DNA of 64,000 nt from Leptasterias polaris (lineage: Eukaryota > Echinodermata > Asteroidea > Forcipulatida > Asteriidae): assembly GCA_037783415.1 (NCBI GenBank), contig JAZGTN010000095.1, forward strand, positions 1,178,001 to 1,242,000, given 5' to 3'. This document shows positions 1 through 12,000 of the stretch, piece after piece. Position numbers and translations under genes: made by a program. The notes under the pieces are model-generated. The model saw only the letters and a list, made by a program, of their open reading frames with translations. It did no database searches and was not told the origin of the DNA. How positions within the stretch are numbered: the first letter of the stretch is position 1; each line of letters starts with the position of its first letter.

Positions 1-305
1 AAAATTGAATTTACGTGTTCTAAGTAGTTTTGTTTGTTTGGGGTATTTTTTCTTAAAGTTTTGCTTCTGGAAATGAAACTGTCTAGGGGCAAGGTGAGTC
101 ATGCACTTGAAAAGGTCTGGGGTGGTCTGAAGTATGGACTAAAAAGCGTGACTTGTCTGCTAATTAACACTATTTTCTGTCGACCACCCTGGTTAAAACA
201 AACAACTCTTTATTAAATAATCCGATCAGTTTTTCATTGACTTTACTCATCTAATTTTTTTTTGTATTAACATATATGGGATTCAAGTTCTCAAGTGAGG
301 TTTGC

Positions 306-495
306 GGAGACACCATGTAATAGATCGATCCATTAAGCCCCGCCTCCTTACGAGTTGACCAATCACAGCCGCGAAACCCGATCACCATTAGTGCAAAGAT
401 CACCAAACGGCTCAAATGGTGATCAGATTTCGCGGTTGTGATTGGTCAAAGAGAAATGGGCGTGGCTTAATGGATCGGCGTATTAAATCTCTCTA
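306..495. repeat. MITE-like palindromic element
   Basis: The core (about 325-478) begins CGATCCATTAAGCC and ends in its reverse complement. A second inner pair (GACCAATCACAGCCGCGAAA near 358 and its complement near 430-450) makes most of it fold back on itself. It has no coding capacity. Confidence 0.6.
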
Positions 496-735
496 TAACA
501 ATTTCTATCTTAGATTATTGTCTCCTGTTCTGTACTCAAAGACACACACCCTCTGGTTAGCCCAGTGTTACATTTAACAAACAAAAATTAAAATGAGATA
601 TCGCCTAACATCACAAGGCCAGATGGTCACTTCAAGGTGAGGGCTGCATTTAACTGATTAAGGCTAAATTGACCCAAACTAAGTAACTTTTGATTGAGGC
701 ATCCTTGGTTTCATCACTGTTGAAAAAACAAAGCA

Positions 736-842
736 TGTGGGATCTAAGGCATGCATGGTGAGGTATCAATGTATACTTGGTTTGCTGTAACACCATGTGT
801 ATACTTGCTGGGTAGATTATGTTCAAAACAAATCATGTTGAA
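736..842 (+). mobile_element. Solo terminal fragment of the piggyBac-type element
   Basis: This stretch matches the left end of the 3-kb element at 37975 (GGCATGCATGGTGAGGTATC, then CACCATGTG, then CTTGCTGGGTAGATT). Only the end is present, with no transposase, so it is a non-autonomous or truncated relative. Confidence 0.65.
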
Positions 843-1306
843 AAGGAAAAACATTGAATCAATGTTCTTTGTACACACACATATTTTTGAAGTTATTAGG
901 ATGGTTTTCAAATTTCAACGCCGTTCTTTGTTTCCCTCCTTCAAGCTCAAACAAAACCAATTCTTAACAAAAAAATCAAATCATCTTTTTCATCTGTTTG
1001 CAATGAAGACAAACTGGCGTGTCTAGAAACAGATTCCGACTTATGACTCATTTGATTTTCAGTGTTTACAAACAGAACTAACCTTGACAACTTTTAAGAA
1101 AGGGGGTTAAAGGAAAGGGGGTTTAATGCCAACTATTATAAGACCCTCTGAGGTCATTTGCAGCCATCCTTGCCCTTGCATTTGACCTGATAAAGTAGGC
1201 CTTGCAATTTCTTAGAAGTGGCTAGGGACTTAAAGGGTAATCTTTACCCATTCATACTGGCCATAAATATTAGGTGTGCAATTTTGACCACCTCACCCGT
1301 GTTGTA

Positions 1307-1430
1307 GGTCTCGAGACTGGTTTCGAGACTGGTTTTGCTGGTCTCGGGTCTCAGTCCCGTTACCATGTGGTCTCGGTCTTGGTCTCAGTCTCGGTGGCGA
1401 ATATTTGACTGGTCTCGCTTCGAGACCATC
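1307..1430. repeat. GGTCTC/GAGACC-rich degenerate repeat
   Basis: Short motifs of the form (T)GGTCTCG and CGAGAC(T)GG recur about every 12-20 bases. Unit length is irregular, so this is a decayed simple repeat and not a clean array. Confidence 0.5.
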
Positions 1431-1546
1431 CTTTTTATCGCAATACTTGGTAGGAGGTTGAGAACATCCCAACCTCCCTCCCCTGCCTGTGCAACAAAAT
1501 ACCTACAGGAGGCAAGTAAATCTGCCCCTGGGTTAAGTGCACTACA

Positions 1547-1718
1547 GGGCCCAATTTCATGGCTCTGCGTACCGCTGAATTCTGCGCTGGACTACGCATG
1601 TGCATAAGCAAAAAATTCCTGCTGACCAGTGAAATACACTTGACATAAGTGCGGAATTCCCTGCTTCCAAAAGCGCAGATTCTTTGCTTACGGTAAGCAG
1701 AGCCATGAAATTGGGCCC
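1547..1718. repeat. MITE with GGGCCCAATTTCATGGCTCT ends
   Basis: The first 22 or so bases return as an exact inverted copy at the right end (172 bp in all). Related 'GCTAAGCA / CATGAAATTGGGCCC' fragments occur at about 3538-3860, 10620-10750, 21357-21560 and 24560-24672, so this is a multicopy family. Confidence 0.7.
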
Positions 1719-4430
1719 AGTTCTGGCAACAAATAGTTAAGAAAAAGAAACTACCAACTCCTTTTAAGCTTGCTTGCAAAATTCTTTCAGTTCCAGCATC
1801 CTCTGTACCTGTGGAGAGAGTCTTCAGCATGCTCATGTTTTTAAAGTGGACCGAGAATGTTTACCTGAAAATCAACCTTTCTTAAACCAAAATAGACCTT
1901 TTAATATGGACATGCACAAAGTAAATTGAAATTAAACCAAAAACCTTTAGAAACATTAACAGTCATTCGCAGTTCTCACTTCAACGATGAAATTTTCACA
2001 GGTTGATTTTATTGTGTTTTTATTGAGTACGAGTGGGTGGGAATGAACCTAGTTTCCCCAAAAACCAATCATGTAGTATCCCTTTAAGTGTGTTTACCCT
2101 CTCCAACCAGGAAATTGACCAATTACTGGTCGGAGGGTCAAGTTGTTGGTCATACACTGTAGGACCCAAGGTTTGATTCTTTGTGCCAAGTCCCTCATTT
2201 CCGTCCAGGACATCTACCCTGGACCAGATGGACATGGAGATCTAAAAAGTCCTGCTGGATGTTTTCAACTGTTGCAACTTAACAAACTGATTCAATTTCA
2301 ACCTGCCAGTTGGAGTGTGATTGGTTTAGTTGCCATGGTAACCACAAGGGCCTCTTAGTAACAACTTTCGGAAGGACTATAAAAACATCCAGGGTAGTGG
2401 AGCAGGGAGGTGGAGGAGCGAGCTAGGGGCTAGAGCAGTGCTCTGATGATGGAATTATGATGGTGCTGTTGCAAATGTGAGTTCGTGGAAGGGTTGATTG
2501 TTGCCTCGGTCCAAATGCATGGAGCCATCAATGAATGGAGCAAAACAACAAAAATGGTCTTCTGAATTTGCGTGCTTTTCAAAAGAAAAATTGTGTTAAA
2601 CACATAAACAAAATATTGCCTCATCAACTTTGAATAGATTGCTCTCCTAAATCCTCTGAATGAATAATTTTGTTGCCAGATACTGGGATTGACTGACGTG
2701 TTAAAAGAAAAAGGATGTCTGTTTTTTCATCTTTGAAAAGTAGGCCTGAAGAAACTCTCATTTGACATGGTGGACATTTATTGTTTGTTCTTGCACACCA
2801 GAATTTGCTCAGGCCTGGAATAACACGAAGGCCACAGAGGTCATGGCCTCTGTTGTTGCCCCTGGTCTTGGCCTTGGTGCCTCTTCAAAATGAGTCCCCA
2901 ATAGACTTTAGGATTTTCAAATGGAAGCAAGTGCCCTTTACAAAGTAAAACAAAAAAGGCCTTGCCCTCTCAAAGATGAAATTCCAGGCTTGCTTGCTTC
3001 ACTGATTAGTGATAAAAAAAAGGGATTTTTTTTCAATCATGGGAGCAATTTTATTTCATACAAACTGGTTTTTTTTACCCACATCACAGCTTTTAGAACT
3101 CTGCCTGTAGCAGGGGAGTTGTTTTGTCAAGGTTATGGTTCCTTGGCCATATCAGCTGATTTATACTTGGTCACTTGCCAACCAGTACAGGAAGTCGGCC
3201 TATATTATGCAGGCTGACCTTGTTTTTAAAGAAAGAAACTTTTAAAAACTTCTTTTCTCCTTAGAAAGGTTTAAAACTATAGACTTGTGTTTTTTTAAAG
3301 TTGCTTTTTGGGGGGTAATAAATGTGGTTTAGAAAGTTTTTAATAAAAAATCAGTGAAGGTCTTTTGCACACCATTTGATTTGAGAAAGAGGTGACGATG
3401 CGTAACATGCAAAAAAGATTATGACCCTAACGTCCCTAATTGTTACGACCAAACCAAGGAGTTTTTATTTTGTTGTATGTTAGCCTCTAAAATGTTGTTT
3501 CATGTATGTTCTGAGGACAATTTCATACAGCTGCTACACACCAAGCAAATTTGTCTGCTTATTTAAGTAGAAAAATTGCCTAAACGCAAGCATATTTTTA
3601 CAGGCTAGCAAGAAAACTAGTCAGACAGCCCGTGCGTTCACTTGGATTTAATTTGCTTACAGTAAGCACCGGAAGATTTACATGCCTTTTTGTGCTTATG
3701 GATAGCAGCACTATGAAATTGAAATTGCTCAGTAAGCACAAAATCAGCCGTTAAGCAGCTCTATGATAAGCTGTTCTTTGGCTGGTAACCTCTTTTTGCT
3801 AAGCAAGATTGTGTGCTAAGCAAATTTGTTGTGCTTAACAGCTATATGAAATTTTGCCCTGGAGGCTTTTTAACATACCATGTGTCCAGATTTTTCACTC
3901 TTGTATAACCAAAATCACACCCCTGGATAAGGCAAAACAGTGAAAAACAAAATAAAACAAAACTTAAACATTTTAGTTCGAAAATCAAAATAAGAAATTA
4001 TCAGTATTGATAATTTATGAAGTAGGGTATATTTCCTTCTGAATCACTGCCATTTTCAAAGAAGTTGTACAGTTCCTCACTTTTTTAAAGATTAAATGTA
4101 CCACCTGATTAGGTAACATTTTGGGAGACTATAGGATGTATTTGTTGAAACATTTTAGCTGAGAATACAGCTTTTCAGGTTTCAGTTCCATTCTGATTTT
4201 ACAAACTCGACTCAAATGTTGTTGTTTTGTATTCTGCACTTGTAGGGTTACCTTTAACAACAAAAACACTGCATCTACAGATCGTAGCAACTCAGCTTTT
4301 CTCTTATCTTGATATGAACAGAAGTTGAATTTCTGTTCCGATATAATAGTAATTAAAGTTGTTAATCACGTCCTACTCAAGGGTTTACCGACCCATCAAC
4401 GAATCCATTAAAAGAAACCTGTCACAATGG
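1719..4430. other. Intergenic DNA upstream of vitellogenin
   Basis: I see no convincing coding exon here. A TATA-like string (TATAAAAA at 2378-2385) sits in front of a purine-rich tract with no supported gene after it. Positions 3538-3860 are a decayed member of the family at 1547, with repeated GCTTA/TAAGC motifs. The rest is unassigned AT-rich sequence. Confidence 0.5.
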
Positions 4431-4686
4431 GGACAAACTGTCAGGTCAGTGCATGCTAGGAGCTAACTGTCCAATCACAGCATTACCTTTATCCAAGGCC
4501 AGTGTTTACTGACCAATCAGAGATGAGCTGGTCTGCACAGCTGGGTCAGCCCATGTATTTGTGACTTATCAGGACGCCGCCCCCAAAAGTTTCAGCCAAT
4601 CACATTTTAGCTGCAGTCCAGTGTCCAGTCTGGTTATTCCTGTACTTTGAAGCCGCCAGTGTACTATGATGTGTTCATGCAATTGT

Positions 4687-4711
4687 ATGCAAATGAAGTG
4701 CTGGGTATAAA
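4687..4711 (+). promoter_or_regulatory. Vitellogenin core promoter: octamer plus TATA box
   Basis: A perfect octamer ATGCAAAT (4687-4694) lies 11 bases before TATAAA (4706-4711). The TATA box is 95 bases before the start codon at 4801, which places transcription start near 4736-4740 and gives a 5' UTR of roughly 60 bases without an intron. Octamers bind POU-family factors in animals; a role here is inference. A TGTTTAC forkhead-like string lies near 4505. Confidence 0.65.
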
Positions 4712-4800
4712 TTGGAAGAGAGAATCCAGAGAACTTCAGAAGTGGGGAAGAAAAGAGATTCTCTAGTTTCAACAGCAAAACGCTACGAAAGAGAGAAGTC

Positions 4801-6057
4801 ATGAGTATCTGGCTACTCCTGTTTGGCTTTGCCTTGGCAAGTAAGTTACTTTTCAAATGTTATTTTACTTCATCTCTGTTTTCATATTAGTTCTTCCCAA
4901 TTATTTCATTCTTTCACTAGTTGAACATTTCAGTGCCTTCCAGTTTTCCAGTGTTAACTTTTTGTGTCTCATACATATTAATTCTCATGTAGTGAAATTG
5001 TACTCAAATTTCTTAGATTAAAAAAAAAAGTGTGCAAATTTATTTTTACTTCCATATCGATAATTATTGTGTAGGTATCAAGATTTAAATTGTCATTGTG
5101 CTCTTCAACAATTACCCTTGAGGTACCTAGTTGTTAGTTTTAATAATTTATCCAAGTTTGGGTGATTTATGAATTTAAGTAGGCCTGTAATTTTGTTAGA
5201 AACTTTAGTAGTTATGATGGATTGCATTAATTTCATCTCATTGGCATTCAGCCAAGCTTTAGATTCCTGACTTGGAGCGAGGCAGAGAAAAGTAATGAAT
5301 CACTCTGTATCATTTCAAAATACTGCCCTCTTTTGGTAGGGAAAATGCTGTACCCATCACTGAAGAACATCTTGCACAATAACGGATTTGGTGCCATATA
5401 ATGTTATAAGTTTTAATTTTGTGTTCTTCTTTGTATGTTCAAGATATCTAAATTTAAAGAAACATTTACAAAAGTTCAAAATCCTGAGATTTTCTTAAGT
5501 TTAGGCTGGTGCTCATGTAACATTTTAATGTCCTGCTTTATATATTTTTATTTGGCGTGTATAGAAAAATATATTTACTAATTTTCTTTTTTAAGTGCTG
5601 AACTTTTCTCCAGTCAATGATTGTTAATTTGATTGCTTCTTACACTTGTGGTTTGTCAGACTGTATTCAGACATAAAACCCTGTTTTTGTTTTGTTTGTT
5701 TGTGTGGTTTTATTTTTTTTTGGGGGGGGTAGTTCAAATTAGTTATACTAACTTCTTTATTTTTTCCTTTGTTTTGTGCCAGATGCCGCTACCACCATCG
5801 TTAACAACAATGGTATGTTAACAATTCTCCTTTTTTTTATTATTTTAATTTATCATCATATTTTTTATTTTTTATTAAGAGTTCTAAGAATATGTTTGGG
5901 AGCTCATGATTTACAAATCTTTTTACAGCTTACATTATTTTTGGTGATTTTGTTTGTTTAACTCTCTGTTCTCAATATATAGTTTCAGTAAATGTCATTC
6001 TTTTCTTCATTTGAATAACAGATCGGGAGAGGAGCATCACCATCTACCGTAACTCTC
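4801..6057 (+). other. vtg: Vitellogenin exons 1-3: signal peptide and N-terminal linker
   Basis: The start ATG at 4801 opens a hydrophobic leader (MSIWLLLFGFALA) typical of a cleaved secretory signal. It is followed by two very short exons of 30 and 36 nt (5783-5812, 6022-6057), both entered and left in phase 1. Each is therefore a symmetric unit that could be skipped without a frameshift. Cleavage is probably just after Ala13 (inference). Confidence 0.75.
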
Positions 6058-9000
6058 GTAAGTAAAATTAAGTCAAGACTTTTGAGGAAAATTGAGGTTT
6101 TTCCTGCCATGAACTGATGCACAATTTGTATTGTATATAATCTCTTTTTGAAGTTGATATTTAAAAAATTTAATAAGGAAAAGACAGGAGATTTCATAAT
6201 TGTGATGTCTTGTATTTTTACCTACCTACCCCCTCCCTCTTACAGCGGAGAAATACCCAACTGAGTTCGAGCTCGGCAAGACCTACAGGTACAACTTTAC
6301 CGGTGATGTCAGAACAAGCTTCCCTCAGACAGGCAACGAAACGATTGGACAGAGAATCAATTGCACAGTCGAGATTGTCCCACTCACCACTGGCTTGTGG
6401 AACATGAAGGTATGGTCTGAATGATGGTGGGCCTCAGGGTTTGCAATGGGGATGGGTTGGGTTAAGGAAGAGGGTTTGGAGTTGATGGAGAGACTGTCGG
6501 AATAAAAAATGTCAACTGTTACTTACTTGTGAAAATGCAATTTATATCCATAAAAAGAAACTTTTTTCTCTCAATATTGTTGAGTTGATGTTTTGCATTG
6601 ATGTGTATTTTCTCTGTACTTGTTTCCAGATGGTGAACACAACAGTTTTTGAGATCAACGGAACTCATGACAGACTTGAAGTGATGCGTAACTCCACCAA
6701 TGCTACCATCGAGCTGCGCAAACTGGCCAAACACAACATCACCTTCCAAGTGTCCCAGGGAAAGGTAAGAACTTGATTCATAACTTGATGCAATTTTAAA
6801 CAATTTTGGGTTGAAACTAAGGATCTTTCTTTTTTAGGGAATGGGTTACTATTTATGACATTGGTTTTGCTTTTGAAAAAAATTGAACAATAAGTTTGTT
6901 CTTGCTCTTGGATGAAGTTAAAGTGCGTAAAAATCTCATTTGCTAGATAAAAAGGTTTGAAGATCTAGTATTTTGGCTTTTTCTGCAGTCACAGTAGCAA
7001 GGTCATCAAACTAAAACGACAATTTACTTGTTTGTGATCCCTGGCAAACGCTATCTGGTTTTGGTGACATAACCTCCTCTCTGCCCCCCCCCCTCTGAAC
7101 CACTTGAGTGACTAAAATGACAATAACATTCTCCTTAATCTTCTTGATCAGACAATGGCTGTTGTTAAATAACAACAATCTTTGCCCCCCCCCCCATGTC
7201 ATAATCTGGACTTTAAAATTGAGAGGTTCACTTGTGCTTGCACAAGATGTCGCATTGTCAAGTGCTTGATAGTATAAAAGATAAATGGAATGAATTAAAC
7301 ATTTTAGCTGCTGTTTTTTGCTTTTCAACTTAACAATAGAACGCCCTCTTGTGGATTGCAGAATTCTAGAAGTATTTGTAAAATCTGTGCTCTAAACACA
7401 TGCTAAACATTGAGCAATATTCTGAGGTGAAAAGAAACCATTCTTTTAAGTCCTCCTGAGGTGAAAAGAAACCATTCTTTTAGGTCCTCCTGAGGTGAAA
7501 AGAAACCATTCTTTTAGGTCCTCCTGAGGTGAAAAGAAACCATTCTTTTAAGTCCTCCTGAGGTGAAAAGAAACCATTCTTTTAGGTCCTCCTGAGGTGA
7601 AAAGAAACCATTCTTTTAGGTCCTCATGAGGTGAAAAGAAACCATTCTTTTAGGTCCTCCTGAGGTGAAAAGAAACCATTCTTTTAAGTCCTCCTGAGGT
7701 GAAAAGAAACCATTCTTTTAAGTCCTCCTGAGGTGAAAAGAAACCATTCTTTTAGGTCCTCCTGAGGTGAAAAGAAACCATTCTTTTAGGTCCTCATGAG
7801 GTGAAAAGAAACCATTCTTTTAGGTCCTCCTGAGGTGAAAAGAAACCATTCTTTTAAGTCCTCCTGAGGTGAAAAGAAACCATTCTTTTAAGTCCTCCTG
7901 AGGTGAAAAGAAACCATTCTTTTAGGTCCTCCTGAGGTGAAAAGAAACCATTCTTTTAAGTCCTTCTGAGGTGAAAAGAAACCATTCTTTTAAGTCCTCC
8001 TGAGGTGAAAAGAAACCATTCTTTTAGGTCCTCCTGAGGTGAAAAGAAACCATTCTTTTAGGTCCTCCTGAGGTGAAAAGAAACCATTCTTTTAAGTCCT
8101 CCTGAGGTGAAAAGAAACCATTCTTTTAGGTCCTCCTGAGGTGAAAAGAAACCATTCTTTTAGGTCCTCCTGAGGTGAAAAGAAACCATTCTTTTAAGTC
8201 CTCATGAGGTGAAAAGAAACCATTCTTTTAAGTCCCCTCTGAACTTGCTTTTGTTTGTAGATTGAGACAGTCTTCACAAACAAGACAGAGCCTGAATGGA
8301 TCACAAACATCAAGAAGGGTATACTGAACATGATCAGCCTCCAGCTGAAGAAGGACAAGGTCTATGAAACAGAAGAGGTGAGTCTAGCAAAAACAAATTG
8401 TTTAGTTAATCAATAATTTACTTCATTGTAATTTTTGGAAGTGTTTATTAACAAAGTTAAAGAACCAGCATCTCATCTTCTTCCGCATATGAATTAAAAA
8501 TATACGTTTATTTCAAGGTAGTAGTTAATAAGCAGGACACTTCTTTTCAGAACTGAGAAGTAGCAAGACAAGTTCTTAAAGAACAAAGTCTACCTAGCAA
8601 GTAGATATATGCATGGTGTTACCGCAAAACCAAATATACGTTTAGTACAAGCTTATTTATTTCCACTACAGCAAATCAAAGTTTCCTTCAAGAAACAAAA
8701 TTATACTTGTTACTGCACTGCTGTTAGTGTCTTAAAACTCTAGTGTTTAGTTCTTATTAATGAACACTGAGCTCGTCCACTACGAAACTGAACTTAATGC
8801 ATTTACTTTTTTGTGTCCAGGAGGGAGTGTCTGGCACCTGCAAGACCCTGTACACTGTCAAGGAGACTACCAATGACGACCTTGTCACCATCCTCAACGT
8901 GACCAAGGTCCGTGACCTGACCAACTGCTCCACGACCGTCTTCAACAAGGAGAAGAACTTTGAGGTCATGAACTGTGAAGAGTGTGAGAAGGTACAAAGT

Positions 9001-12000
9001 TATTTCATCCTCAAGAACCCTAGACAACCCATCTTTTTGTAATTGTTCTATAGAGTATGGCCAAGCATGTAGCTTTAGAATTTGTTTGTAGGTTTTGATT
9101 CCCATTTTCAAAACCTCTAATCTAAACATCGATCAAAGTCATTAAAAAGTGAAAAAACAAATAATGCCTTGCAATTGAAAATGATTTAGCTCTAGGAATT
9201 TTGTTCTCTTAGAGAGTTTCAATTCCATCAATGTATAACATAATGGTACCCACGGAAATGTTATTTTAAAAGTTTTTGTTGTTGTTGGTTTGTTCTCTCG
9301 CAAATGCAGAATGGGAAATCTTTGGACGCCACTGCTATGTTCACTTACAACATCACTGGTACCAAACAGAGATTCATCATCAACCAAGTGAAGTCTGAGG
9401 CTCACTATGTTTTCTTCCCTCTGGGAGTTAAGGGAGGTTCCATTTCCGTCCATGTCAAGTGAGTAAAGGATTGCTCCCCCTTCCTCTGTATTCGCCAGCT
9501 TCTTAGCTTTTTTTTACTTTGTCCTGATTCAATCTACACTTCATTCTCCATAGTGTAAACAAAAAAATCATTCTTCATGGTTTACAAAAAAATCATTCTT
9601 CATGGTTTTAAAAAACAAAAATCAAAACATGCATTTTTATACCTAACAAACATGAGCATAAACGTGCAGTGATTATAATTGAAGGTAAATAGTGTGTGAC
9701 AAAGATTGAATAGTAAGGGCTTGATTTCACCAAGCCCTAAGATTGATCTTAACATGAGTTGTTAATATTTATTGTCAGAGTAATTTGTCATGTGACATCA
9801 CACTTTGCTAAGCCATTATAATTGATACACAGTTAAGATCAATCTTAGCTCTTTGTGAAATTGGCCCGAGGGCACTGTTCTTGGTACATCGGGTGTTTCT
9901 AAGTTTATTCTGTTTAAAGGCAAGCATCCCTGATGGCAGGTTTCCTCAAGCATCCAGGCTTTATTGACTCAGTTCACTTTCAGAGTCGTAGTTCACTTTT
10001 AGAGGCATCGTTGCCTGGACATTTTACATCCTCGTCTTTACATAACTTGTAATAATATTTTCCTTTACAGCCAAACTCTTAAGCTGTTCAGCGTGACCGA
10101 GGATCCACTCTTCAACATCTCAAAAGAGCAAGAGTCACGTGGTAATCTCATGTACAAATTCCCTGAGTTGGTCAAGGTTGAAGAGGAGATGCTGAACACA
10201 GTCAACAAGGTAAAGCCCTAGACAATATTTTAAAGCCAGTGGGTCACTCCTAAACCCAAGTTCATTAAGCATTTAAAGCCAAAGTGTGCCTTTGGTTTTT
10301 GGAACCGTTTGATTGTTTTAATCCTATATAAATATAGATACGTACAATAAAACTAACCTGTGAAAATTTCATTTTAAAAGGTGGTAGCATTTTTTGTAAT
10401 TTGTAATTGGAATACACAATCTGAGAAACATCTCTGCATGAAAGGTTTCTCAGATTGAACATGTTTTGAATCCCTTTCTCAAAAACCACATTAATTAGAA
10501 GGGAGAACCGTTTCTCAAAATGTTATACATTATCAACAGCTGCAGTGCTTCTTACTAAGTAAGATTTTAAGGTCGTTAATTTTTAGAGCAGTTACCAAAG
10601 TTATACCCTCCCTTGAAGCAGAAAATGATGCTTAGGAAATAAGTCTGCTAAGTAAAAACTAGCAGGGAATCAGTCAAAACTAATTTACACTACATGGTAT
10701 TTGTGACTGGTATCCTGTTTCTACTAAGTAACATTTTTGGTGCTAATCAGGTTCACTTCATGCTGAAGAAGTTGGAGATGCAGTCCCTGGTCAACTTCAC
10801 CATTGATGCACCAAGTCACTTCATCCTCCTTGTCAGGAGCCTTACTGAGGCAAACTTCAACACCCTCCAAGACATCTGGAATCTTGTCCGTGACAAGCCC
10901 CTTCAGAGGTAAGAAGACATTCCCTCATCATCATAGTCTTATTGTATCTATCAAGTTTCTTGCAAGTTTACATTATATTCAAAAGAATTAGAAGGCATTA
11001 GTTAAAAACTATTATTTCAAAATTAAGTAGGACAAAAACACTTGAGCCCTTTTTGATCATTTTGGAAACAAGCCTAGCTTTGATCCTTATTATCCTGTGT
11101 ATAGAGCAAAGATTTCAACTACTAATATTTTTATCATTGGGATATTAAATGATTGGTTTTGATTTGTCATTTTTTCTTCTGGTGTTATCCTTCCTTCTCA
11201 AAACTATTATCGTTCTCACCTGCCAACTCTCCTCATCTTAGGAAGTGGCTGATTGAGGCCCTCCCCTACGTCAACCAGGAAGAGATGGTCCTTCTCATCA
11301 AGGAGCTGATCACTACCGAGGAGACACTTCTGACCACTGAGGAGAAAGTCACCCTCTTGATGAAGATTGGATCCATCAGGAAGCCAACTGTCAAATCTGT
11401 TGAAATCCTCAAGGTTTGTAAGACATATTGTGTCTTTTATTTTGTAAAACCAGTTTCCCGGGTGTGTTTTTTAGCGATTCTCTTCCTGGTGTTTGTGATT
11501 GTGAAGTTGGATTATGCAACTTTTTGTTACCTTTTGAAGCTTAGTCTGATGTAGGTAACTGGACCTTCAGTTCAGGATACCATTTTTTAATAAACTGAAC
11601 AAATCAGATAAAATAGATATTTTCAAACTTTGGTAAAGCTAATTTCATAGGTGTACAGTAACCTTTAACGTTTTGCAAAAGATTCATGGTTTTTTTAATA
11701 TAAAAAGTCAAGCCATAAAAAAGTTTTAAAATTCTAACTCAATTTTGTTTTTTGCTTTAAATTCTACTAGGATGTTTGTGAGGACAAATTCCTCCAGTGG
11801 CCACACAACAAGAAGGTCAACACCGAGTACATGTACAACATCACCCGTGTCCGTTATACTTGCTGGCGCTCCCTGGGTGTCCAGATCAACATGCTGAAGA
11901 AAGAACACAAGTACGTCTCCCCATCATTGGTCCAATCTCTTACCAACTGTGAGAAGACCTTTGACAAGATCACCAAGCTTACAGTATGGGATGAGACTGT

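Noticed and set aside
1435..1836. 133-codon minus-strand open frame
   Set aside because: It runs through the MITE at 1547-1718 and has no recognisable motif.
2378..2480. TATA-led promoter for a gene around 2400
   Set aside because: No supported exon or donor follows; TATA-like strings are common in AT-rich DNA.
7423..8237. CRISPR-like regular repeats of 34 bp
   Set aside because: There are no unique spacers, the copies are contiguous, and the array lies in an animal gene intron: a minisatellite.
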